A DNA stretch of 64,000 nt, taken from NCBI GenBank assembly GCA_030374765.1, contig JARGXX010000105.1, positions 186,001 through 250,000 on the forward strand. The letters are read 5' to 3'. The DNA comes from Agarophyton chilense. Lineage: Eukaryota; Rhodophyta; Florideophyceae; Gracilariales; Gracilariaceae. This document shows, in pieces, positions 55,776 through 64,000 of the stretch (the stretch's first letter is position 1; each line of letters begins with the position of its first letter). Under the pieces are notes generated by a model, which made no database searches, was not told the origin of the DNA, and worked only from the letters and a program-made list of their open reading frames with translations. A program made the translations under genes and the position numbers.

Positions 55776-55953
55776 TGCCGCCGCCGCCGCCGCCAGTCCA
55801 CAGCCGCAGCTGCGTAGCCACGAGCTGGTACGCCAGACGCGAGGGCGCGCACGGCAATCGTCGCGCGCGCTCCAGCTGCGCGCCCAGCTGCTTGCTGAGC
55901 ACCAGCGCGGGCGCCGTCGCTTCGCCCATCGCCGTCGTGTGAGAGAGAGACAT
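54487..55953 (-). CDS. MYND zinc-finger protein
   Basis: 488 residues from ATG 55953; a second ATG nine codons on (55929) is also possible because the first lies next to a GA repeat. The N-terminal half contains a His-Asp repeat (GGTCGTG units in DNA, ~55732-55772) within a region like DUF6930 (WYVFVLELYPRG; RPTHVSLVQSAHAAALAP). The MYND finger is at ~300-350: CAGCGA, a Ser/Asp insert, then WRCGACKRLLYCHTRC and WRKRHRHEC. MYND fingers bind proline-rich partners. The C-terminal part is unassigned. The stop is 194 bases before the next minus-strand gene. Confidence 0.85.
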
Positions 55954-55964
55954 CGAGAGACGTC

Positions 55965-56030
<66 letters not shown>

Positions 56031-56041
56031 AAGAGAGAGAC
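55941..56041. repeat. (GA)n microsatellite
   Basis: Nearly pure GA with interruptions, between the MYND gene start and the 3' end of the tetraspanin-like gene; it forms the 5' flank of the MYND gene. Confidence 0.95.
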
Positions 56042-56097
56042 AGGCCGCCGTTGAGGAGCTTTTTTTTGCAACGCCCGGCGACACGTGTTTTTTACAC

Positions 56098-57336
56098 TTA
56101 CACAAAGCAGTAGCGGTACGTCGACGCGCACACGGAAGCCATGATCCACACAAACGACACCAACGCTGCAGCCAGCAGCCGGCCGTAAGACACCTGCAGC
56201 TCCGCGTTGGCCACATCCTCGCACGCCCTCACATCAGTCCACTCAGTCTCGAGCCTCTTGCATGTCACAAACGCGTTGATTGCGCGTACCGAGTTTTCCC
56301 CACATGCCTCACAGATAGGTTGTACGTTCACCTCATCCGTGGTTATTCGACAGAAATCCACACAAAAATGGCCTGCACAAAACATCTCTCTACTTTGCTT
56401 GTTATCCTCTCTGCATTGCCCTTGTTCAAATGCCGCACACTTGAGTCTTTCCTCAGTCTTGCACACGTGCCACGGATTGCTTCTCACAAGCTCTTTCCAA
56501 AGCGCATCACTGTAGATTCCCCCTTTCGCACTTTGAGACCAAACCCACACCGTCAGCCCAAACACAACAAACAGAATGATAGCCAGCAGAAATACTCCGC
56601 TGTGGTAAACCACGTCCAGTCTCCTTGCCTTGCGCGAATTCGTGCGCAACCGAATCGAAAACAGCACAATCCCAACACAACCCGATATCACCAGCAACAT
56701 TCCGATCGCAATGAACGCAATAGCAAACAAAAAAGACCCGGAGATGATCAACTTTTCTACCGACGCCACACCAACCGACCTTCCCCCACCCCTCATCACT
56801 TCAGAACTCCCGATTGCGATTCCGGCAATTCCGGCCAGCTACATTAGTCACACAAACAAACAAAAAACAAAAAACGCCGTCAGCGCTCAATGCAACAACC
56901 GTCATCGATGAAACGCACACCAAACACTTACAATCTTCACAACGCTCATGAAAATCAGAAACGGATACAGCGGAACATATCCATTGCAACAAAGTTCAGT
57001 CTCGACATCAAAGTCGCCCACATCCAGCTCCTCAGACGCCGACGCCGCCGACGCCGCCGACGTCTGGTCCCCAGCGCGAAACACCGATTTCACAGATTTT
57101 CTCGCCGTCCTCGGCACCGGAGAAGGAGAACTGATGTGCATGGGGCTTTGAACTGCTGAAACATGTTGCGCATCTTGTTCAAGTCTCTTTGCCTTTCGTT
57201 CTTCAACTCTTGCCTTGAAGTCTTCTCGAAGGGAGATGATGGCCGGGTCATATATAGTTGACCCTGTTGGAATGTCCACACTCTGTCCCTTTGAAAGCTG
57301 GCGCTCAAATGATTCGCTCTGTTGGCGACGGTTCAT
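56098..57336 (-). CDS. Tetraspanin-like membrane protein, one intron
   Basis: Exon 1 is 57336-56932, the intron 56931-56839 (93 nt; GTAAGT, branch-like GACTAAT, TAG), exon 2 56838-56098; phase 0, 381 residues. The cytosolic N-terminus is long (~110 residues, with the charged stretch KARVEERKAKRLEQD). Four membrane segments follow: YVPLYPFLIFMSVVKI joined by the splice to LAGIAGIAIG (TM1), IISGSFLFAIAFIAIGML (TM2), HSGVFLLAIILFVVFGLTV (TM3) and LLAAALVSFVWIMASVC (TM4). The large loop between TM3 and TM4 has about ten cysteines, as in tetraspanins, but lacks the CCG motif. A second donor-like GTAAGTG next to the stop leaves a further C-terminal exon possible. Confidence 0.82.
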
Positions 57337-58122
57337 AGCGACTGTGAAGAGATGAATCTGCACCAATGTATTTTGTTCACTGCCAGAGACGCGAGGCTCT
57401 TGTGAATGGTGGTAATGCTAAATGAGCAAGCATCACGAACCGACGAACAGATACAGCGCTGAGATCGCCGCCCGTCACTCAAAACCACGTCGGGCTCCAA
57501 CGCTGCGCACGCATGTCATGCCATTCCGCTCCAAAGCTCCAAGCAAACATTGCTGACATTTTGGCATCATAATGATACAGCCCAAGTGCGCACTGCGCAA
57601 CATACACACACACGATTGTAGCGAGTGTGGCTATGTCAGCGAATACGGCGCGTGCTCTGACAGTAAACGTGATCACTCCACGGTACTTTTTCTACGTGTG
57701 CAGGCGTCTACAGCTGGTGGCAACAGCTAGATTGCTAACCCTTAGCAAGTGCAAACGAATATTACAAATTTGGTTTATGTGATGGGGTGTGCTGTGCTTT
57801 GGCAGCACAGTCACGAAAAAGCTAATCAGAGCTATACAGATGAAGAGAAGACTAATTGGAGAGGCGACTCGAGCGGGAGGCAAGGCCACATGGCCATGAC
57901 TGGTGGAGGGAACCACCACAGCACGGACGAGATCCGTTTTCGGCATTTGAACGAGACAGCGCATTGAAGCACGCGTGCGCGAAGAGAAGAAGAGACGACA
58001 CGCAAGCTCAAGAAGGTCAAGTCCAAAACGATGGCAGGCACTTGGGCGAAATAATAAAAAAAATCCGGGAGGCGGAGCAAAATAGATCTCAAAAGTAGAC
58101 AGCGTAGCTCAAACGCTTTGCG
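57337..58122. other. Intergenic region
   Basis: Small frames on both strands, no motif. It lies upstream of the tetraspanin-like gene and downstream of the RBR ligase. Confidence 0.5.
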
Positions 58123-59658
58123 TCACGCGACAGAGCGCTTCATGGTGGGCGGCAGTGGAGAAGAGCCCCGCCGCCGCTCCAGAACGAAGGGGCGAGTGGT
58201 ACGACAAGCTTCGACAAACACGGTGGGAACGGGATCTGATGACGTGGACGGGGGCGGAACAATGACGACTTCGCCGGCTGCTAATGGGCGTTCGACGGGG
58301 GTGACGGACAGACGCGAAGCGGAGCGCGACGGACGCAGGTTGCGCTCCTCAATAAGAAGAGTGTCGGTGGGCTTGGACTTGCGCTGACGGGTGAGGCGGT
58401 GGGGATGGGCGATGCGGGGGTGATCGAATGCAGGGTCGGTTATGGTGATGAAGGAGGCGCTGTCGAGGTCGTCGTCATTGACGAGCAGCTGGTCGGGGCG
58501 GAGGATGGTGCGGGTTGGGGCGATGAATGGGTTGTTGGGGTGGCGCAGATTGTGGTGTGCGGTGCACAGCGGTTGTTGTTGTTGTTGGTTGGTGCGATGG
58601 GCGGCTAGGGCGCGCGCGCGACGGGCGTTGACCACGCGGTAGGCCAGGTAAGGGGGGGCGGCGACCAAGACGGTGGCGGCGATGAGGGGGGAGGCGGCAA
58701 CGCCGGCAACGGTGAGCGCGGAGTAGGCGGCGGCGGTCATGACCGAGTCGCAGATGCACGGGCGACCGGGCAGCGGACAGCCATTGTTAAGATAGCCCTT
58801 GCAGCGCCAGCAAAAGTAGGAAGAGCATCGGGTGCACGTCATGTGGCTACAGCCGTGGTTTCTCTGAATGCGAGCGGCGCAAGCGGGGCACGACTTTGTG
58901 TGCAGCATAGCCCACACGGTGAACATGGCCGAATGCGCCTTGTTGGTGTTAGGCGACGCGCAAGCATGCACGGGCGTGGAGAAGGAGAGTTGACGCTCAC
59001 ACGCAAAGCACGTCTTGGCTTCGCATCGCGGACAGGTGAGCGCGGGCGGGGGCGCACGACGACTACGACGCGCACGACGACGACGACGCGGCGGCTGAGC
59101 ATGGTGTGGAAAGTGGCCGAGATACTGCCAACACATGTCGGCGGCACACCAACGCGCGTGCTCGGCGTCAGAGTGGGCATCGCGCGAACGGAAGTAGAGC
59201 ATTTTGCGGAAGGTACGAAGCGATACCACCTCTAGCACGTCGATGTCCGACGCCAGCACGCCGCAGCCGCCGTACATGCAATGAAGACGGGCGTGATTAC
59301 CCGAGTAGATGCACGCCGTCCAATGCTTTTGTACGCAGCGGGCGCAGTATCGGTGCGAGCAACCCGAGCAGCCGCGAAGCGCGTGCGCCGCCACGTGCTC
59401 GCAGCACACGTCGCATAGCGCGCCGCCCGGCGGCGACGGAGCCGGAGCCGAAGACGAAGACGGAGACGGAGACGAAGACGGAGACGATGAGGAGGAGGGA
59501 GACGAGGGCAGCGGCGAGGGCGGTGAGGGCGATGGGGACGGAGATGAGGAAGGCGGCGGAGGGGCGGCGCGCGTGATGGGGGTGCCGCGCACCTCGGCGA
59601 CGGGCACATGGGGGCTGATGGCGGCGCGCGGCCGCAAAGGCAGCGCCGACGACGCCAT
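58123..59658 (-). CDS. RBR-type E3 ubiquitin ligase (RING-IBR-RING)
   Basis: 511 residues from ATG 59658 (the frame is open upstream without ATG). A Ser/Pro-rich start (~15-70) precedes RING1 (CDVCCEHV, then CSGCSHRYCARCVQKHW). The IBR has RWCAADMCWQYLG, an Arg-rich insert, then CPRCEAKTCFACERQ. RING2 has CPACAARIQRNHGCSHMTC and CSSYFCWRCKG; the cysteine in GCSHM is at the position of the catalytic cysteine of RBR ligases. One or two membrane segments follow (YSALTVAGVAASPLIAATVL; APPYLAYRVV), as in RNF19/RNF144-type ligases. The long C-terminus is disordered. It probably transfers ubiquitin at a membrane. Confidence 0.9.
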   Translation of the reverse strand: MASSALPLRPRAAISPHVPVAEVRGTPITRAAPPPPSSSPSPSPSPPSPLPSSPSSSSSPSSSPSPSSSSAPAPSPPGGALCDVCCEHVAAHALRGCSGCSHRYCARCVQKHWTACIYSGNHARLHCMYGGCGVLASDIDVLEVVSLRTFRKMLYFRSRDAHSDAEHARWCAADMCWQYLGHFPHHAQPPRRRRRARRSRRAPPPALTCPRCEAKTCFACERQLSFSTPVHACASPNTNKAHSAMFTVWAMLHTKSCPACAARIQRNHGCSHMTCTRCSSYFCWRCKGYLNNGCPLPGRPCICDSVMTAAAYSALTVAGVAASPLIAATVLVAAPPYLAYRVVNARRARALAAHRTNQQQQQPLCTAHHNLRHPNNPFIAPTRTILRPDQLLVNDDDLDSASFITITDPAFDHPRIAHPHRLTRQRKSKPTDTLLIEERNLRPSRSASRLSVTPVERPLAAGEVVIVPPPSTSSDPVPTVFVEACRTTRPFVLERRRGSSPLPPTMKRSVA

Positions 59659-59715
59659 GCAGGACGCGCACGAGGCTCGAAGCACGACGAAGACGGGGAG
59701 GGAGCGTGAAGACGA

Positions 59716-59746
<31 letters not shown>

Positions 59747-60488
59747 CCACCGTGGCAGGGGAGTTCGCCAAGTCACACGCAAGGTAAAGCGTCCGCGCGG
59801 AGATAAAAAAGGGGTTGCGCCACAAAAAGCATATGGTAAGATACGCGCCACCACGCGGCGCGTGGAACGTCTCGTAGTGGAACGGCGCGCTGTGCGCTGC
59901 GCCAATCGTCGCCTCGCGCTTTGCTGTAAGCAACGCTGTCCGCTGTCAGAGCGAGCCCAAACGGCTCGGCGCACAGCGCAATTACATCAAGGCCAATTGC
60001 ACACGCGCAAGTGTAATTCGTCGCCGAATTGCGCGAGTGGCGTAGTGAACAGCTATAAGCGCGCCTTGTCGCGCGCTGTCGCGCGCTGTCGCGCGTGGCG
60101 CCGCCCAACAGCAACGACAGCGCAAATTGGGCGCCGTCGCGCGCGCTGCGCCCTGTGCTACAAACGCGCGCAGTGCAGACGGGGCGTGCGCTTCGCGTGT
60201 TGCGCGCCATGCGGCGCGTCCCAGCGTCCGTTGAGTAAGTGTGTTGTGACGCGCCCCCCTCTCTCTCCCTCCCTCCCCCTCCCCCTCCCCCTCCCCCCCT
60301 TTTTCAACTGCGCGTTGCTCTGCGCCCGACCCGTCGTCGTCGCCCTCTCCCTCTCCTCCCTCTCCCTTTCCCCTTACTTCGTCCCCCCCGCGTCGTCCCG
60401 CCCGGCCCTGCGCCGCTGTCGCGCCCCCACCCCTGCGCACGTCGCGCACACTGCTCGCTCGCGCCCGCGCTCGCGTCCGCGCGCCGCC
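59659..60488. promoter_or_regulatory. Divergent intergenic region, RBR ligase / J-protein
   Basis: 830 bases between two divergent starts. Contains a (GAC)n run at about 59706-59746, three tandem GTCGCGCGCT units at 60068-60096 and a C/T-rich stretch (60250-60300) before the J-protein start. Several long open frames here are products of GC-rich sequence. Confidence 0.55.
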
Positions 60489-61699
60489 ATGGCCGAGTTC
60501 AAGGAGCGCGGCAACGAGCAGTACCAGGCCGCAAACTACCACAGCGCCGTCGAGCTTTACTCCGCCGGCATCGAGCAGGAGCCTACCAACGCCGCTCTTT
60601 TCTCCAATCGTTCTGCCGCCTATCTCAAGCTTCAAAACTTTACAAAGGCCACCCTCGATGCAGAGATGTGCATCCAGCTCGACCCCAAGTGGTCAAAGGT
60701 GAGTTCCCATTGTCAGCCTTCTTACCTTACCCCTCCACGTCACGCTCACGTCGACGCCGCTACCGCCGCATTCTGGCTGACACAACTGTTCCTATCCTAC
60801 TTTGTTTCACTGCCCTTCTCTGCGTCCTTTGCGTCCAAACCCAGGGCTGGTGGAGAAAAGGCACAGCGCAGCTCGAAGACCAGGACTACACCGCCGCCCG
60901 CCACACATTCAACGAGGGTCTGCAGCACTGCCCAGGCGACGAGAACCTTATAGCTGGCATAGAAAAGGCCAAAAAGTACATTGCCGCCGTCGAATCCGTC
61001 CAAGGCCCTGGCGAGCGCGAGAAGGACTTCAACCCCGATGCGCCCTCCAAACGAACCACCGAAACACCCACCGACGGCACCACCCCCAAAAGCAGTGAAA
61101 ACGCCTCCAGCGACACCGAAATCTGGCCGGGCTCCCCGGAAGAGGAGATTCAACGCATAAAAGGCGCCCCCAATCACTACGCCATCTTGCACGTATCCAC
61201 CGAAGCTAACAGCGCTAAAATGAAGAAGAACTACTACACCCTGGCCAGAATGCTCCATCCGGACAAGTGCCAGCTCCCTGGCGCCGACGACGCCATGACC
61301 TCCGTCTCACAGGCTTACGACACGCTTACCAACGTCGTCAAGAAGACGCTCTATGACCAATTTTTGTCGCAAACTGGTGATGACGCAGAGCACGCAAACC
61401 AAACCTACCAGGAATGGGAAAGTCGCCAGCAACCTGTAGAACTCCCGAGGTGGCTCAACTTCTTGCTCAGCATCAAGGGCTGCGTCTGGATCCTCCCCAT
61501 TCTGGTGTTCATCTTAATGTTTCCGATCATCATCGTTCTCGCAGTCATCTTCCTTATTCTGCAACTCATATGTCTTCCATTCAGACTTACCATGCGCTTC
61601 TGCTTCCCTGAAAAGTATTCCCAAATGAAAGAAGAGCACGAGCGCGAGATTGCCAAAATGGAGGAAGAAGCGCAGGATAAAATGTTTGCACATGTTTAG
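60489..61699 (+). CDS. TPR and J-domain membrane co-chaperone
   Basis: Exon 1 is 60489-60698, the intron 60699-60844 (146 nt, GTGAGT...CCCAG), exon 2 60845-61699; phase 0, 354 residues. Residues ~1-110 form a TPR unit (FKERGNEQYQAANYHSAVEL; NRSAAYLKLQNFTKATLDAE; WWRKGTAQLEDQDYTAA), with the intron between its helices. A linker of Glu/Thr/Ser follows. The J domain (~181-245) carries HYAILHVSTEANSAK and the HPD motif in LHPDKCQLPG. A hydrophobic hairpin (~285-318, WILPILVFILMFPIIIVLAV) and a charged coiled-coil tail end the protein. The J domain stimulates Hsp70; the TPR could hold Hsp70/Hsp90 C-termini. Probably ER membrane with cytosolic J domain. Confidence 0.92.
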
Positions 61700-62783
61700 C
61701 ACACAGCAAAATAGAACGAAACCAAAAAAAGGCACAAACTGGTACACTACTCTTTGCCCCTCCCCACCATTATGTGCGTTCTGGGACCGGTGCTCACTTC
61801 GAGATCACAACTTGTATCGGCTTGTCGGTGAGTGATTACTTCACACTAGTTTAAAAGGTTTATTAGCGACGTCGTAACAGACACATTCGATACATGTACT
61901 CCGGGTAATCCACACCCGCTTTGGAAGCCGGCCATAGCATAATTCAGCATGCTGCGGTTGCAACATCAAACTCACTTTTTTGACTTCGAGACTCATTTCA
62001 AAACATGGTTTCAGTTCTACTGTGCATTGTTGCTTTAACACAACGGCGAATGCAAGAACGCGGTTTCATTACTTTCAAGGCTTCGCGAATTGGGGTGGGG
62101 GGAGGAGGGGCAATGGTCGTGTACAGACAAAGAAAATGAAACGAAACCTATCTATGAGGTCATTGCCTTAGGTCGATTGCGTTGGGGCGTATCTATGGCT
62201 ACTTAAGTTTTGGTAAAACACAGAAAAGCTTGTTTGGTCCACATAAAGGCCTACGAATATATTGCAACATGTAACAGTTACACAAGCACGCGCAACACCC
62301 ACCTGATGACCTGTCATAGATATCTCTGCCCTTCTGAAGCAAAACAGAGCAAGGCGTGGAACAAGATATCTACTGTTTACACAAGCGCGGGCCTTTGGCA
62401 CCCAAGTTGGGTCACCCAACGATTGGCAAAATGAGTAGCGTGTGCACTGCGTACTCTACGAGATTGTGTTGACCGAGCGCACGTACCACAATGCGGGCCC
62501 CCGTTTCGTAGGAAGTAGTCGACTGGAGCAGAGCAGTTGTGCAAAATTGTAACGGATGAAGCGGTGAATCATTCACAACTTGTCAACCAAGTCATCTTTC
62601 CCCCGCCCCTCGATGCCCTCATCTGTTGAGGTGAGGCGATGCGAAAATTTCGGTTTGCAAAAGGCTACTGTCCGCCCCAGTGCACAGTTAATTCGCAGTG
62701 CGAACTTTGCACTGTGTCCGGCAGCGACAGTTCGCAATTGCTACTAGCTCTAGCCCTTTACAAAGGCTTACATTCACATGCTT
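61700..62783. other. Intergenic region between convergent genes
   Basis: About 1.1 kb with 3' ends of the J-protein and NEP1 genes. No frame with a motif; a G-rich run lies at 62093-62110. Confidence 0.55.
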
Positions 62784-63959
62784 TTACATGATTCCGAAGA
62801 GATTCTCATAAGCATTCATTATTCTGCCACAGACGTTCGCCGCAGAGAGGGGATACTCGCTTAAACATACATATTCATCCGCCCAGTCTTCTACCACTTT
62901 CCCGTGTGCCATTGCACCAACTACGTACAAAATGTTAACCTCCTCTCCATGTTCCGCCACAGTAAGCTCCGCGTTAGTCCCGACAAACGATTTGCCCTGT
63001 CTTTTTGGTAATACCATGTCCGCAACACTGTTTGCATGTTGTCGTATGTCAACCACATTCTCAGTGTTGTACGTACACACAATCTTTCGCGTTCCAACAG
63101 GAAGATGACTGGCGATTGGGTTACGAATCACCTTAAGTAGTGGTGTAGAACCACTGGTACCACGCACCTTGAGCTTCTCCAAGAGCTCAGCCATTAATCC
63201 AGAGAATCGTTTCATTGTACGGGGAATCCTCGTTTCCGGATGCACATCAATCAGAACATTCTTCGCTGTTCGAATGTATACCTTTAAGCGACCCTCTTTG
63301 TTCAAGGGACTATCCAGTAACGTTAGTAGACATTGGTGAGTTATGTCTGGGCGTGCATCATTTGCATTCCGCCCCGTCTTTTGCAGCAGATGACGATGGT
63401 CATCACAGTTTAACAGTACAAAACCGCCCCCGCGTCCGTTTTGCTTCACTGTTTCTAAGTTTGCGTTTTCTAGAAGCACGGTTACTTTGATCTTCTTCAC
63501 ATGCTCGACTGGTAAAGGGTCTGGCAGTTTTCGATGCGGGAGTTTTATAAAAGCGTTTTGCTCAGATTCGTTTTTTATGGGAGCATCGGCATTGTTTCCC
63601 GCTTTCGACTGATTGCCTTCATCATCATCACCATCATCATCAGCGGAGCGCACATCTACGCTCGAAGATCTATTCCCGTTGGTTTTCGTCGTCGTAGCAC
63701 GGATAAGCTCAGTATCATCTGCTCGAATTCCTTCTTGCGGAGAGTTTACATCCCCCTTTTCTGATGTCTGCCGCGTAGCTTGCTCACTTATTGAATGTTG
63801 CTCATCAGTTTGTATTGTGTCTTTGCCCGTCAAAACGTTGAGCACATGCGACTGAATTTGGGGCGATGCGGTTTGCGGTCTCTTGCGTTTTGTTGCACCG
63901 TTTGCATGTCCGCCTGCGGACCGCCTTTTCATTTTTCGTGTCGGTGCTGAGCTGCCCAT
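62784..63959 (-). CDS. EMG1: rRNA pseudouridine N1-methyltransferase NEP1/EMG1
   Basis: 391 residues from ATG 63959. NEP1 is a SPOUT methyltransferase that modifies a pseudouridine of 18S rRNA and is needed for small-subunit assembly in the nucleolus. The catalytic part (~165-391) shows KIKVTVLLENANLETVK, VLLNCDDHRHLL, RPDITHQCLLTLLDSPLN, a positively charged RNA-binding segment (HPETRIPRTMKRF) and the SAM-binding loop VVGAMAHGKV. The usual protein has 220-250 residues; here an N-terminal extension of ~160 residues is added, with a bipartite basic signal (KMKRRSAGG, KRKRPQT) followed by an acidic stretch. No intron. Confidence 0.95.
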   Translation of the reverse strand: MGSSAPTRKMKRRSAGGHANGATKRKRPQTASPQIQSHVLNVLTGKDTIQTDEQHSISEQATRQTSEKGDVNSPQEGIRADDTELIRATTTKTNGNRSSSVDVRSADDDGDDDEGNQSKAGNNADAPIKNESEQNAFIKLPHRKLPDPLPVEHVKKIKVTVLLENANLETVKQNGRGGGFVLLNCDDHRHLLQKTGRNANDARPDITHQCLLTLLDSPLNKEGRLKVYIRTAKNVLIDVHPETRIPRTMKRFSGLMAELLEKLKVRGTSGSTPLLKVIRNPIASHLPVGTRKIVCTYNTENVVDIRQHANSVADMVLPKRQGKSFVGTNAELTVAEHGEEVNILYVVGAMAHGKVVEDWADEYVCLSEYPLSAANVCGRIMNAYENLFGIM

Positions 63960-64000
63960 GTTGATTAAAACTCAGATGCGCAGTTTGAATGTACGAAGGT

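Noticed and set aside
55385-56224. 279-codon minus frame through the GA repeat
   Set aside because: Coding of the repeat gives Ser/Leu runs; it overlaps the MYND gene in another frame.
59232-59974. Arg-rich minus frames over the RBR gene start
   Set aside because: Frame shadows of the RBR ligase; the true frame has RING cysteines.
60239-60844. Upstream part of the long plus frame entering J-protein exon 2
   Set aside because: It covers C/T-rich promoter and intron in the wrong frame; the splice at 60698/60845 gives the continuous TPR.
1-64000. tRNA, rRNA, CRISPR, bacterial operon signals, Polinton-type elements
   Set aside because: None seen. The tRNA-like stretches at 34858-34869, 38462-38473 and 46235-46246 are primer sites of LTR elements, not tRNA genes.

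Overview
This is nuclear DNA of a compact, intron-poor eukaryote. Three of the nine host genes carry one short GT-AG intron each (93, 146 and 155 nt); in the other six I see none. They sit close together, often head to head, and alternate with long stretches of transposable elements. Gene style, element mix (chromodomain Ty3/gypsy, Copia primed by half of initiator tRNA, PIF/Harbinger, pogo and Tc1) and the absence of any bacterial feature fit a multicellular red alga. That placement is inference from style; no marker gene proves it.

Left gene block (1-4518): a WD40 protein (minus strand, running off the window) is divergent from the replication initiator subunit ORC4.

Repeat block (about 4.6-46.3 kb): two decayed pogo-like DNA transposons (6.0-7.4 and 8.4-9.7 kb); Ty3/gypsy chromovirus A (9700-18290, 668-bp LTRs); a gypsy fragment B (18.3-20.9 kb); gypsy chromovirus C (23267-33576, 701-bp LTRs), inserted into an older Copia copy E (22.2-34.95 kb); a Tc1/mariner element (34958-37030) that itself carries a 629-bp insertion; a 418-bp miniature LTR element (38137-38554) of the same LTR family as E; a two-gene PIF/Harbinger transposon (38701-41738); and Copia element D (41846-46344, 98-bp LTRs, 5-bp target duplication).

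Right gene block (48-64 kb): a secreted Cys-rich protein, a METTL7-like methyltransferase, a membrane protein with an internal duplication, a MYND-finger protein, a tetraspanin-like protein, an RBR ubiquitin ligase, a TPR-J-domain membrane co-chaperone and the rRNA methyltransferase NEP1/EMG1. From 52.7 to 61.7 kb the DNA is GC-rich and full of simple repeats. The host genes do not form one pathway.

The most notable observation is that gypsy elements A and C, which differ strongly in sequence, both carry homologous reading frames on the ANTISENSE strand between the chromodomain and the 3' LTR. The protein similarity lies on the minus strand, so these are real coding relics and not shadows. 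Second is the chain of nested insertions around Copia E, and its miniature relative.
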